A stretch of DNA of 37,322 nt from NCBI RefSeq assembly GCF_016595435.1, contig NZ_JAENIJ010000034.1, positions 1 through 37,322 of the forward strand, in the 5' to 3' direction. Both the position numbers and the translations under genes were made by a program. The number at the start of each line of letters is the position of its first letter. Position 1 is the stretch's first letter. The notes below the pieces were generated by a model. It was not told where the DNA came from. It searched no databases and worked only from the letters and a program-made list of their open reading frames with translations. Positions 1 to 7,889 of the stretch are shown one piece after another. This DNA comes from Luteolibacter pohnpeiensis (GTDB taxonomy: Bacteria > Verrucomicrobiota > Verrucomicrobiia > Verrucomicrobiales > Akkermansiaceae).

Positions 1-1
1 T

Positions 2-37
2 CACTCCAAACGCTTCTCGATCAACCGCGAACCGTGA
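2..37 (+). CDS. Possible 3' end of an upstream gene (partial)
   Basis: One plus-strand frame entering from the left edge reads HSKRFSINREP and stops at TGA 35-37. Its codons (TTC, ATC, AAC, CGC) fit the local usage, and a bidirectional terminator follows at 93-130. Two other plus frames are also open at the edge, so the assignment is weak and no function can be given. Confidence 0.2.
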   Translation, partial: HSKRFSINREP

Positions 38-92
38 GCTCCGTATGCTCACTTCCCAATCTCAATCGGAAATGAGTTCTGGCAATCGGTCT

Positions 93-130
93 AAAAAAAA
101 GCCGGCCTCTTAACGAGTCCGGCTTTTTTA
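93..130. terminator. Bidirectional intrinsic terminator
   Basis: An A-run plus GCCGG (93-105) pairs with CCGGC plus a T-run (119-129) around a 13-base loop. The A-tract on one side and T-tract on the other make it work in both directions. It can end the minus-strand cysJ-like gene, whose stop is 20 bases away, and whatever enters from the left on the plus strand. Confidence 0.85.
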
Positions 131-149
131 TCAGATGAATCAGCCAATC

Positions 150-1910
150 TCAGTAGACGTCGCGCAGGTAGCGTTTGTCTTTCTTGAGCTGGGAGATGAA
201 AGCAGCAGCTTCCTCGCTGGTGAGTCCACCGTGTTGTTCTGCGATTTGGTTGAGCGCTTGATCGACATCTTTCGCCATCCGCGAGGCATCGCCGCAAACG
301 TAGAAAGCTGCACCCTGTTGGAGCCAATTCCAAAGCTCAGCACCATTGGAGATCATGAGATTCTGGACGTAGACCTTTTCTTTTTGGTCGCGCGACCAGG
401 CAAGATCGAGCTTTTGCAAAAATCCATCTGTAACGAACTGTTGAAGTTCGTCCTGATAGAGAAAGTCTGTGGATTGGTGAGGGTTGCCGAAGAATAGCCA
501 ATTTTTGCCAGCGGCGCCGGTTGCTTTCCGGTCTTCCAAGAAAGCGCGGAACGGGGCAATGCCGGTTCCTGGGCCGACCATGATTACGTCCGTGGCACCG
601 TCGGATGGTAGGCGGAAGGCCTTGTTGACGTGAACGAAAACGCCAGGTTTGACGCCATCCGAAAGGCGGTCCGAGAGGTAAGTTGAGCAGATCCCGCCTC
701 GCACGCGACCGTGGCTTTTGTATCGGACAATGCCAACGCAGAGGTGAACTTCACCTGGATGCGCACGTGGGCTTGAAGCGATCGAATACAGCCGTGGCTG
801 AAGTTTTTTGAGCACCGAAACGAAATCTTCAGAATCCGAGAAATCCGCCGGATAATTGATCACGAGATCCACCAGATCCCGTCCCCAGGCAAATTCCTTA
901 AAGGCGTCTTTGTCATCGGCTTCGATCAGCGAGCGGAGGAAAGGTGAGCCGCTTCGAGCTTGCCACTTTTGAATCAGCGATTTGTTGATCGTGCCGATGT
1001 CGTAGTGATAGATCAGAGCATCACGCAGAGAAATGTCCTCGCCCTTTGGATCTGGGACTGTTCCTGCTTTGAATGGCAGGGCTGCGATGATTTCGTCCAC
1101 CACTTCAGGCGGGTTGGCTGGAATAACGCCAAGAGCATCTCCGACTTCGTATTCCAGTCCCGAACCTTCCAGGGAAAGGGCAACGTGATGAGTCTCTTTA
1201 TCGCCGCCTTGATTCAGATTGAAATTGGTAAGGACAGGAGCAGGGAAGGGATTCTTCTTTGAGTAGCCTTCATCTTCACCACTTGCATCCACGAGACCGA
1301 TCGGAGCCACGGTATCGACGGTGGGTGACAGCTTGGCGAGGACTCCCTTTGACCATTCAGCGTAGGGTTCATCCACCTCCACATCGCAATCCACACGCGG
1401 GAAAATCCGGGTGGCACCAAGGGCTTCGAGACGAGTGTCGAATTCGATGCCGCATTTGCAGAAGTCAGGGTAGCTGCTATCGCCTAAGGCCAGAACCGAG
1501 AACGAAACACCGGCCAACGAAGGCGCGGCGTCTGACATGAGCCAAGCGTGAAAGTCCGTGGCGCTGTCTGGCGGTTCACCGTCACCATAGGTAGAAGTGA
1601 TCAGTAGAAGATTGCTTTCCTTGGTCAGCTTCTCCTTGTCGTAGGTGGCTATGTCCTGGAGTTCCGGCTCAAAATTTCCCTTTTTGAGGGTTTTCAGAAG
1701 CTTTTTCGCCAAGCCTTCGCTGGTCCCTGTTTGGGATGCGAAAAGAATGGTGACGGAGACAGCTGGACCAGACACGACTGTCGGCTCGCCAGCCGGAGTC
1801 GCGAGCATTTTTGCCAAGAATTCGCCTAGCCACGCCCGTTGTTCGGGGCTGAAAGGCGCGTCGTTCGGGATCTGAATCGGGGAAACCATCGTAGCATTGG
1901 AGGCGGTCAT
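150..1910 (-). CDS. cysJ: CysJ-like sulfite reductase flavoprotein (diflavin reductase)
   Basis: NADPH-dependent diflavin reductase, most like the alpha (flavoprotein) subunit of assimilatory sulfite reductase, which passes electrons from NADPH through FAD and FMN to the sirohaem subunit CysI. From the chosen start it has 586 residues. A short N-terminal stretch is followed by a flavodoxin domain (about 53-195; FASQTGTSEG and ALGDSSYPDF are FMN loops), a FAD-binding domain with RLYSIASSP (373-381) and GGICSTYLS (405-413), and an NADP domain with GPGTGIAPFRA (446-456) and YVCGDA (537-542). It ends in RYLRDVY, the typical C-terminus with the aromatic residue that stacks on FAD. The longer frame begins at a TTG, so ATG 1910 is preferred. 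No cysI lies nearby, so another electron acceptor remains possible. Confidence 0.9.
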   Translation of the reverse strand: MTASNATMVSPIQIPNDAPFSPEQRAWLGEFLAKMLATPAGEPTVVSGPAVSVTILFASQTGTSEGLAKKLLKTLKKGNFEPELQDIATYDKEKLTKESNLLLITSTYGDGEPPDSATDFHAWLMSDAAPSLAGVSFSVLALGDSSYPDFCKCGIEFDTRLEALGATRIFPRVDCDVEVDEPYAEWSKGVLAKLSPTVDTVAPIGLVDASGEDEGYSKKNPFPAPVLTNFNLNQGGDKETHHVALSLEGSGLEYEVGDALGVIPANPPEVVDEIIAALPFKAGTVPDPKGEDISLRDALIYHYDIGTINKSLIQKWQARSGSPFLRSLIEADDKDAFKEFAWGRDLVDLVINYPADFSDSEDFVSVLKKLQPRLYSIASSPRAHPGEVHLCVGIVRYKSHGRVRGGICSTYLSDRLSDGVKPGVFVHVNKAFRLPSDGATDVIMVGPGTGIAPFRAFLEDRKATGAAGKNWLFFGNPHQSTDFLYQDELQQFVTDGFLQKLDLAWSRDQKEKVYVQNLMISNGAELWNWLQQGAAFYVCGDASRMAKDVDQALNQIAEQHGGLTSEEAAAFISQLKKDKRYLRDVY

Positions 1911-2016
1911 CGCCGGGCTGCGGAAAATGAAGGTTATGAGGAAACGATTCAAGCCCGGATCGTGCCAAAATCGTTGGATTCGGCTTTAAGCCCCTGAGAG
2001 TTGAGTGGGATTTACC

Positions 2017-2334
2017 TCAAGAGTATTTAAGCGGCTTGGTTGGATCCAATTCGTAGCTCTCAGATGCTTGGGTTGCAACATGGGGACGTATGAATTTTTG
2101 ATGGAGTTTGAGGTAGTAAGGATCGTCGAGCACAATGCTGAGTTTTTCGAGCGACTCGACCTCAATGGAATAGAAAAATGACCAATCTGAGGAAGGGGAG
2201 ACATTCCGACCGGAGCGCACATTCAGGACTTCCGGGATTTTCAGAAGTAAGCTGCGGCTGTTCCGGACCAGGGACTCGAGTGTTTCAGGAGTGGTGTTCA
2301 GCTTAAGTTCGCAGAGAACGATGTGGTGGATCAT
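2017..2334 (-). CDS. Dabb family (stress-responsive alpha/beta barrel) protein
   Basis: Small 105-residue protein that I recognise as a Dabb-domain (dimeric alpha/beta barrel) protein. The start MIHHIVLCELK is the first beta strand of the ferredoxin-like fold, and the later part with SSDWSFFYSIEVES, an LDDPYYLKLHQKF segment and a following RPHV gives the usual strand-helix pattern. Family members form dimers; many have no assigned reaction, and some are cyclases or stress-induced proteins. It starts 9 bases after the nuoA stop, so the two are probably co-transcribed. I cannot name a substrate. Confidence 0.75.
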   Translation of the reverse strand: MIHHIVLCELKLNTTPETLESLVRNSRSLLLKIPEVLNVRSGRNVSPSSDWSFFYSIEVESLEKLSIVLDDPYYLKLHQKFIRPHVATQASESYELDPTKPLKYS

Positions 2335-2343
2335 CGTGGTGAT

Positions 2344-2715
2344 TCAAGACTTCCAGCTGAGTGCTCCTTTTTTGAGCGCGTAAAGATATGCAACTGCCAG
2401 AATTCCGGCAAATCCTGCCATGCTCGCCAAAGCAGTCGCTCCATACGGCAGTAGATCGCGGAACTGAATGGCCCATGGATACATGAAAACGACCTCAATG
2501 TCGAAAATCACGAACAGCATCGCCACCAGATAAAATTTCACCGAAAACCGGGGGGTGCCAGCGCCGACGGGAACCATGCCGCATTCGTAGGCACTATCTT
2601 TGGTCGCGTTTCGTTTCCCCTTTCTGCCAAATAGAATGCTCGAAGTCAGAGTGACGGTGGCGAATCCCATGACGATCAGGATCTGAAATAGGACTGGAAG
2701 GTAGTCTTCAGGCAT
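2344..2715 (-). CDS. nuoA: NADH-quinone oxidoreductase subunit A (NuoA)
   Basis: Subunit A of respiratory complex I, a small inner-membrane protein at the junction of the peripheral and membrane arms. The 123 residues match the family length. Three membrane segments are visible: about 8-28, 62-84 and 90-113. The conserved loop AYECGMVPVG (about 43-52) and the segment RFSVKFYLVAMLFVIFDIE with its acidic DIE are hallmark NuoA sequences. It stands alone: no nuoB, nuoC or nuoD follows. The next gene on the same strand is a Dabb protein 9 bases away. Other complex I subunits must be encoded elsewhere if the complex is made. Confidence 0.95.
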   Translation of the reverse strand: MPEDYLPVLFQILIVMGFATVTLTSSILFGRKGKRNATKDSAYECGMVPVGAGTPRFSVKFYLVAMLFVIFDIEVVFMYPWAIQFRDLLPYGATALASMAGFAGILAVAYLYALKKGALSWKS

Positions 2716-2796
2716 GGCGGTAAGAGGAACAAGCTAGTTTTAGGCGAAAGCGTGGTAATTGGATAGGAAAAATGAGGCTACTGGACGGCAGGGCAT

Positions 2797-2834
2797 TAAA
2801 AAACCCGCACCATCGGAATGGTGCGGGTCCTTTG
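2797..2834 (-). terminator. Intrinsic terminator of the 2855-3178 gene
   Basis: An 11-bp perfect stem (2803-2813 with 2818-2828) with a 4-base loop. On the minus strand it is followed by a T-tract (the A-run at 2798-2803). It lies directly behind the winged-helix-like gene and before nuoA, so nuoA probably has its own promoter between about 2716 and 2796. Confidence 0.85.
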
Positions 2835-2854
2835 CAAAATTGAGTTTGTTTTGC

Positions 2855-3178
2855 TCAGGCCTCCTCTTGGGCGGCCGCTTCCTGGGCGGCAGCATAGGCG
2901 CTGGATGCTTCATGTACGCGGGCAGTTCCCTTGTACTCCTTGCCGATTTTTTCGACCAAACCGCGGGTCACTAGATTTTGAAGCTTCTCGTAGGCGCGCA
3001 AACGCAGCATTTCTTCGCCTCCACTGACCGCATTGCGGAGTTTGAGGTTGTCAAATACGCGCTCGAACAAATCGTTGAAGCCGAACACCTTTTTCTCTGT
3101 AAGAACGTTTACAAGCTCATCGGTGACGTGGTCAGGTAGACGACGAGAGAATCTGGTGCGTTTCGTGGTGGTTGCCAT
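2855..3178 (-). CDS. Small protein of unknown function, winged-helix-like
   Basis: 107-residue soluble protein whose family I do not recognise. It begins with a basic stretch (MATTTKRTRFSRRL). It continues with several amphipathic helices, then YEKLQNLVTRGLVEKIGKEY, which resembles the recognition helix and wing of a winged helix, and ends in an Ala/Glu-rich tail. No cysteines, membrane segments or signal peptide are present. The gene sits alone between L31 (divergent) and a strong terminator. A DNA- or RNA-binding role is inference only. Confidence 0.6.
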   Translation of the reverse strand: MATTTKRTRFSRRLPDHVTDELVNVLTEKKVFGFNDLFERVFDNLKLRNAVSGGEEMLRLRAYEKLQNLVTRGLVEKIGKEYKGTARVHEASSAYAAAQEAAAQEEA

Positions 3179-3388
3179 AACGAGGTGATATTACCACCCC
3201 TTTTCCACAAAAGCGACTCAAAAAACAGATCCTTACTCGTAGGTCGCCCGGCGAGGATGTAAATCTCAACTTTGAGGAAATTTCGATCCAATCTTGCTGA
3301 GATGCACATGCCAGCTTGACAGATGTGGGTTTTTGCCCACTGTTCCGCACCCCGCCGCGTCGGAAACGTGGCACAGCCCCGCAATTCC

Positions 3389-3658
3389 ATGAAAAAGGAT
3401 CTTCACCCCAACTACAATCCGGTTGTCTTCGTTGACATGACCACCGGTACCCGATTCATCTCCCGCTCCACCAAGACTTCCGACAAGAAGGAAGTGATTG
3501 ATGGTGTGGAATATAGCGTGATCTCTATCGGTATTACCTCCGATTCCCATCCTTTCTTCACCGGTCAGAAGCAATTCGTCGACACCGAAGGCCGCATCGA
3601 CAAATTCCAAAAGCGCTTCGGCGCCGTGCGCCGCGTCGGGAAGCCGAAACTCAGCTAA
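3389..3658 (+). CDS. rpmE2: 50S ribosomal protein L31, type B
   Basis: Ribosomal protein bL31 of the long, zinc-free (type B) class, 89 residues. It begins [14 protein letters not shown], continues with a type-B core around [10 protein letters not shown], and ends with the KFQKRFGAV segment. The zinc-binding CxxC pairs of type A are absent; the protein contains no cysteine. The start at ATG 3389 is chosen because the upstream extension is not part of the family. A GTGGG/CCCAC hairpin at 3325-3340 lies in the likely leader. I see no palindrome resembling a Zur box. Confidence 0.95.
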   Translation: MKKDLHPNYNPVVFVDMTTGTRFISRSTKTSDKKEVIDGVEYSVISIGITSDSHPFFTGQKQFVDTEGRIDKFQKRFGAVRRVGKPKLS

Positions 3659-3682
3659 TTTCGATCGCTTTCTTTTCTCAAG

Positions 3683-3717
3683 CGCCCGTCCGTTTTTCAA
3701 GCGGCCGGGCGTTTTGC
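3683..3717 (+). terminator. Intrinsic terminator after L31
   Basis: A 10-bp stem with one mismatch (3683-3692 with 3702-3711), a 9-base loop and a following GTTTTGCTT. It sits 25 bases after the L31 stop. It overlaps the upstream end of the longest hisF reading frame, which supports the later hisF start. Confidence 0.75.
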
Positions 3718-3752
3718 TTGGCGAGAACCCGCTACCACGCTTTGTTACCCCC

Positions 3753-4541
3753 GTGCTCGCGAAACGAATCATTCCCTGTCTTGATGTTACCGATGGCCGG
3801 GTGGTCAAAGGTGTGAATTTTGTGGATCTGATTGATGCCGGGGATCCGGTGGAATGCGCCCTCGCCTACAATGCGCAGCAGGCTGACGAGCTGGTGTTCC
3901 TGGACATCACCGCTTCTTCAGATAATCGGGGGACGATGGTAGATGTCGTTCGCCGTACTGCAGAGCATTGTTTCATCCCACTCACGGTGGGCGGCGGCAT
4001 CCGGACCGTGGAAAATATGCGGGAAATGCTTTTGGCGGGTGCCGATAAAGTGGCCATCAATACCTCCGCAGTAAATCATCCGGATCTTGTCGATGCCGGG
4101 GCGAAAGCTTTTGGTAGTCAATGTGTCGTGGTGGCAATTGATGCGAAGCGCGAGGGTCCTGGGAAATGGGGCGTCTATACGCATGGCGGTCGCACCCCAG
4201 TCGGATTGGATGCAGTGGAATGGGCGCGGGAAATCTGGCGCCGCGGTGCCGGTGAGATTCTGCTTACCAGCATGGACGCGGACGGCACCCAGGCCGGTTA
4301 TGATTTAGGGCTTACGGCCGCCGTATCATCTGCGGTTGGAATCCCTGTGATCGCCAGTGGTGGAGCCGGGAACTTAGATCACATGGTCGACGTGCTCGAT
4401 GCCGGTAAGGCGGATGCCGTTTTGGCTGCAAGTATCTTCCATTTCGGCAAACACACGGTTGGCGAGGCGAAAGAGCATTTCGCAGCTCGTGGCATCCCCG
4501 TCAGGCCCATCACCCGAACTTTTCGGGCCACTCCAGAGTAA
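3753..4541 (+). CDS. hisF: Imidazole glycerol phosphate synthase subunit HisF
   Basis: Cyclase subunit of the HisFH complex in histidine synthesis. It takes ammonia from HisH and converts PRFAR to imidazole-glycerol phosphate and AICAR. From GTG 3753 the protein is 262 residues, the family length, and begins at the usual point ([12 protein letters not shown]). The catalytic aspartates fall exactly at D11 and D130 (VVAIDAKR). Phosphate-binding glycines are seen in VGGGIR (79-84) and ASGGAG. The alternative ATG at 3714 lies inside the L31 terminator, so the GTG is preferred. No other his genes are adjacent. Confidence 0.95.
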   Translation: MLAKRIIPCLDVTDGRVVKGVNFVDLIDAGDPVECALAYNAQQADELVFLDITASSDNRGTMVDVVRRTAEHCFIPLTVGGGIRTVENMREMLLAGADKVAINTSAVNHPDLVDAGAKAFGSQCVVVAIDAKREGPGKWGVYTHGGRTPVGLDAVEWAREIWRRGAGEILLTSMDADGTQAGYDLGLTAAVSSAVGIPVIASGGAGNLDHMVDVLDAGKADAVLAASIFHFGKHTVGEAKEHFAARGIPVRPITRTFRATPE

Positions 4542-4880
4542 TTGGGCATCTTGATGGCAGGTTTTGGCCACTTCAAGGTGGTAGGTGAAAAGCCTAGGTC
4601 TTTGATTTTGTAGGGCCTGCTGTGCCTTGGACACATTCGTCTCAGCGCATTGTATCAGATTCTGGTATGCTCTGAGGCGGGGTGAGAGCGGCACGGGTTG
4701 TGAACTGAGAAATTACCTGATGCGGGTTAGTGGAACCGCAGAGCAGTTGGAGTGATTTGATGACAGACCGACGAAAAATGAAAGTGAGGTTTTAATGATG
4801 TTGGAATCATAAAAATCATCAATGCGCAGGGGTTTTAACAGGCCAGGCGACCCTCTGCCTAGGAAAATTGTCACATAGCA
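4542..4880. other. Gene-free gap of about 340 bases
   Basis: Between the hisF stop and the convergent addA stop I find no convincing gene. The right half is AT-rich and includes small inverted repeats (ATGAT/ATCAT around 4796-4825). The middle contains the riboswitch-like element described separately. A minus-strand frame crosses the left half, but its opening codon is GTG and it runs into hisF. Confidence 0.6.
4668..4745 (+). ncRNA. TPP-riboswitch-like element without a downstream gene (candidate)
   Basis: The segment carries, in order, GGGGTG (4679-4684), CTGAGA (4705-4710) and ACCTGAT (4715-4721) followed by CGGGTTAGT. These are the conserved blocks of the THI-box/TPP aptamer. It is enclosed by a perfect 7-bp closing stem, TGCTCTG 4668-4674 with CAGAGCA 4739-4745. 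A small CAC/GTG hairpin lies just before CTGAGA, and GCGG/CCGC forms a P5-like helix. It departs from the consensus: the stretch between CTGAGA and CCTGAT is shortened and the 3' AGGG block is degraded. No thiamine gene follows on this strand. It could be a decayed riboswitch or chance. Confidence 0.35.
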
Positions 4881-7800
4881 CTATAATCCACTCATGATGC
4901 TATCGCCTAAATGGACCGATACTAAGATGCTGCGGATTTGCGCTTGGGGAAATGCCTTGGCCATTGCCGAGCGATATTGCGTCATTTGCTCTGAATGACG
5001 GGCTTCAAGAGCTTTTAGATCGCTTACTTTATCAGTCTTGAAATCAATGATTTCGACGAGTGCCACACTGCCATCTGCATGGTAATGAAGGTGGAGGCGA
5101 TCCATCACCCCACTCATCCAGCCGGATTCGAAAATGGCTTCGATGGGCTGTTCACTGAAACGCTCGACACTTTTTTCCCTACGACTGAGCAGAGTTTTTA
5201 TAGAGTCATTCTGAAGTAGTTTTGCGATGGCGACCCCAGCTGCGGTATCGGGGAAAGTGGGTTTTTCTTCGTCAATCCAGCCCACACGCTCCATCAGTGA
5301 GTGAACTTCTTGGCCAAATCTCAGACCGCTGAAATTGCCGATGGAATCCGGCGCGGCACTTGGGCTGATTCTTTCACGCCGGGGAACAGCAGGCCCCAGC
5401 GATACTTGATCGTGAGTAGGTACTTTTACGGGGATTTCTGAGATGGATTGGACCCAGTCCGCTCGGCCGGACTCCCATGTGTGGTCATCTTTTCCTTCAA
5501 AGCCGATGGATCTGGCCAACCAATTTGCCAAGGAGGGTTTGTCAGCATTCGCGCTTTTCGCTGGTAACTCCAAGAGGACGTAAAGTCCGCGTTTTGCCCG
5601 CGTCAGAGCCACATATTGCAGACAGAATGCCTCGTATTGTTGATCAATTGCCCATTTTTCCTCTGCCTTGCGCAAATCCGGGAGGAGTTGCCTTGCCCAT
5701 TTGGCCGGTGCTTGAGTCAACCAGCCATCGCCCTCTGCGACTTTGAACGATTGGGTGAGGGGAATGGAATCATTCGGAACATCGGGCAGCAGAACCACGT
5801 CGAAACCGAGGCCTTTCGATTTATGAATAGTCATCACCTGAACGGCGGCGATGCCGGGATTCTGGGAGACCTCCAATCGTTCGATCCAATCCGCCGCTTC
5901 GCCCGGCGTCGTTCCGCCTTGAGCATCAAAAATCGATAGCGCTGAAATCACATCGCCCGCGCGGCGTTTGCCGAAGTCCGACCAATCGTTCCAGACGGGT
6001 TCCACGATTTTTTCCATCATCGCGGCAAACCCGTGATTGGCGGAGATGGCTAAAAGCTCCTCCCAAGTGCGCTGCCAAACTGGGCCGAATTGTTCGGTGA
6101 GAACGGTTCCCAAAGGGGACATCGCGATGATTTCGCTGGCCATCCCGTCGGCAGGGTCTGCGAGCCACCGGAGTAAATTCGCCAGCGTGATGCCCACCGG
6201 ATTGTCCTTCGAAGGTTCGCGTCTGCCTTCTTCAATCACATCAAAACCTGCATTCCGGAGTTCGTCGGCGATCTCCCGGACTTTCTGATTGCTGCGAACA
6301 AGAACGCCGCAACTCAGGGCCCGTTTGCCAATTCCCAGGTCTTCCAGAATCTCGATCATCCGCGAAATCCTGGCATCCTCGTCTGCGCAAAACTCGACTC
6401 GGGAGTGGCCACGGTTTTTCTCGGAAACCAATGGAGGCGCGGAGATGTGATCCTCCCAATGCCATTTTTCCGCAGCTTGGCCGAAGAGCGATTCCATCGT
6501 CTTCCAACCCCCACAAACCTGGTTCACCAATGCCAGAACCTCGGGGCAGGATCGCCAGGATTCAGTCATCGATGTGGGCTTGAGCTTGCCGGAATATCGA
6601 TGCATCACATGGTCGAACAGGCCGACTTCTCCACCGCGCCAGCCGTAGATGGCCTGCTTGCGGTCACCTACGATGAACAACGTTGTTTCATCACCACTGA
6701 CGGATTCATCAATCAGCGGCTCCAGCCCGGTCCAGTCTGCCGAACTGGTGTCCTGGAACTCATCTAGCAGCCAGTGGTCGTGCCGGGCATCCAGGCGGAA
6801 ATCGATCGCTTCCCGGCGCAGGCGTGCTTCCTCGCTTTTCGCCCACTCACCCATGAGAATTTTAACGTCATCGAATCCTAACAACCCCCGTTTCCGAAGA
6901 CGCTTTTCTGTTAGCTCGTCCACTTTTGCAACGGTCTCGTGCAAAGCACGGGTGCGAACCAGCGCGGCGGCCATTTCACAATTTGCTGCCAGCATCACCA
7001 TTTCACGCAGCGCATCCCCGGCCATCCCGCTGATGAGAAACTCCTTGTTAGATTTTACCCACAAGGAGCCAGAGCCGTTGGCCATCGCTTCGAAAACATT
7101 CTGCAACAACGTGGGTCCCTTGCCGAGAATGCCGCTATTGATTGTGTGCGAGACCAAGACCTCGACCATCTTCTCCATCGCATTCCGTTGCGTTTTATAG
7201 GTGTAGTCGAGATGGTCCAGGCTGCGGAGAATGGTTGCTGCAAGCCTGTGCTTCTGTTGTTCCCACTCGTCCATGGCGGCGGCTGCCAGGGACTCCGGCC
7301 CCCACTCGAGATCGGCGGAGGTTCGGTAGCGTGTTTGCCAATCATCGACGAAATCACGTAGGTTTCTGAGAACGCCGACTCCTTCCTTGCCGATGGTTGC
7401 GCGGCGGAATCCGTGCAGAAATTCATCAGCTTCCCCGGCTTCCACCGGTTCTGCCAGAATCTCGGTGAGCAGTTCATCTTTCACCGCGTCTGCGCGTGGA
7501 CCTTCCAGCAATTCAAATTTTCCGCCGGTGAGCCCCAGTTCATACTGGAAACCTCGTACTACCCGGGAGAAGAAACTGTCCATGGTTCCCAGTGTGAGCC
7601 TTGGCAGGGATTGGACGACTTGTTCCAGGGCTTTGCTGAAATCAGGATCCGGCAGGCCAAGTTCGGCTGACAGTCTGGCGGCAATTTTAGGATCCTCAGC
7701 AGCAGCTGCCAGCTTGAGCAGCACCGAGTCTGCAAATTCACCTGCGGCCTTGCGGGTAAAGGTGAGCGCGACGATTTTTTCCGGTTCAGCGCCACGAACC

Positions 7801-7889
7801 ACCAAATCGATGATCCGGTTTCCCAATTGATAGGTTTTTCCGGAGCCGGCTGAGGCCAGGATCAGTAAATGGGATTCGAAATGACTCAT
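4881..7889 (-). CDS. addA: AddA-like ATP-dependent helicase/exonuclease
   Basis: UvrD/Rep-type helicase with a C-terminal RecB-type nuclease, the AddA subunit of a double-strand-break resection complex. 1002 residues from ATG 7889, preceded by GGAGGAG; this ATG overlaps the addB stop as ATGA. Visible motifs: Walker A ASAGSGKT (12-19), Walker B region LLDEFQDTS (374-382), VGDRKQAIYGWRGG (407-420), motif V MTIHKSKG (about 686-693) and motif VI YVALTRAKRG (758-767). The nuclease domain shows a histidine near 862 (GQEVHSLME), an acidic residue in GVMDRLHL, IIDFKTDK (947-954) and QMTQY. All catalytic motifs are intact, so an active motor and nuclease are expected. It is somewhat shorter than the Bacillus protein. 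Confidence 0.9.
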   Translation of the reverse strand: MSHFESHLLILASAGSGKTYQLGNRIIDLVVRGAEPEKIVALTFTRKAAGEFADSVLLKLAAAAEDPKIAARLSAELGLPDPDFSKALEQVVQSLPRLTLGTMDSFFSRVVRGFQYELGLTGGKFELLEGPRADAVKDELLTEILAEPVEAGEADEFLHGFRRATIGKEGVGVLRNLRDFVDDWQTRYRTSADLEWGPESLAAAAMDEWEQQKHRLAATILRSLDHLDYTYKTQRNAMEKMVEVLVSHTINSGILGKGPTLLQNVFEAMANGSGSLWVKSNKEFLISGMAGDALREMVMLAANCEMAAALVRTRALHETVAKVDELTEKRLRKRGLLGFDDVKILMGEWAKSEEARLRREAIDFRLDARHDHWLLDEFQDTSSADWTGLEPLIDESVSGDETTLFIVGDRKQAIYGWRGGEVGLFDHVMHRYSGKLKPTSMTESWRSCPEVLALVNQVCGGWKTMESLFGQAAEKWHWEDHISAPPLVSEKNRGHSRVEFCADEDARISRMIEILEDLGIGKRALSCGVLVRSNQKVREIADELRNAGFDVIEEGRREPSKDNPVGITLANLLRWLADPADGMASEIIAMSPLGTVLTEQFGPVWQRTWEELLAISANHGFAAMMEKIVEPVWNDWSDFGKRRAGDVISALSIFDAQGGTTPGEAADWIERLEVSQNPGIAAVQVMTIHKSKGLGFDVVLLPDVPNDSIPLTQSFKVAEGDGWLTQAPAKWARQLLPDLRKAEEKWAIDQQYEAFCLQYVALTRAKRGLYVLLELPAKSANADKPSLANWLARSIGFEGKDDHTWESGRADWVQSISEIPVKVPTHDQVSLGPAVPRRERISPSAAPDSIGNFSGLRFGQEVHSLMERVGWIDEEKPTFPDTAAGVAIAKLLQNDSIKTLLSRREKSVERFSEQPIEAIFESGWMSGVMDRLHLHYHADGSVALVEIIDFKTDKVSDLKALEARHSEQMTQYRSAMAKAFPQAQIRSILVSVHLGDSIMSGL

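Noticed and set aside
3316..3344. TTGACA at 3316 as -35 box of the L31 gene
   Set aside because: The sequence 17 bases further (ACTGTT) is a poor -10 box, so no promoter is claimed.
4374..4694. Minus-strand frame of 106 codons across the hisF 3' end and the gap
   Set aside because: It opens at a GTG inside the riboswitch-like element, overlaps hisF by 168 bases in antisense, and the translation resembles no family.
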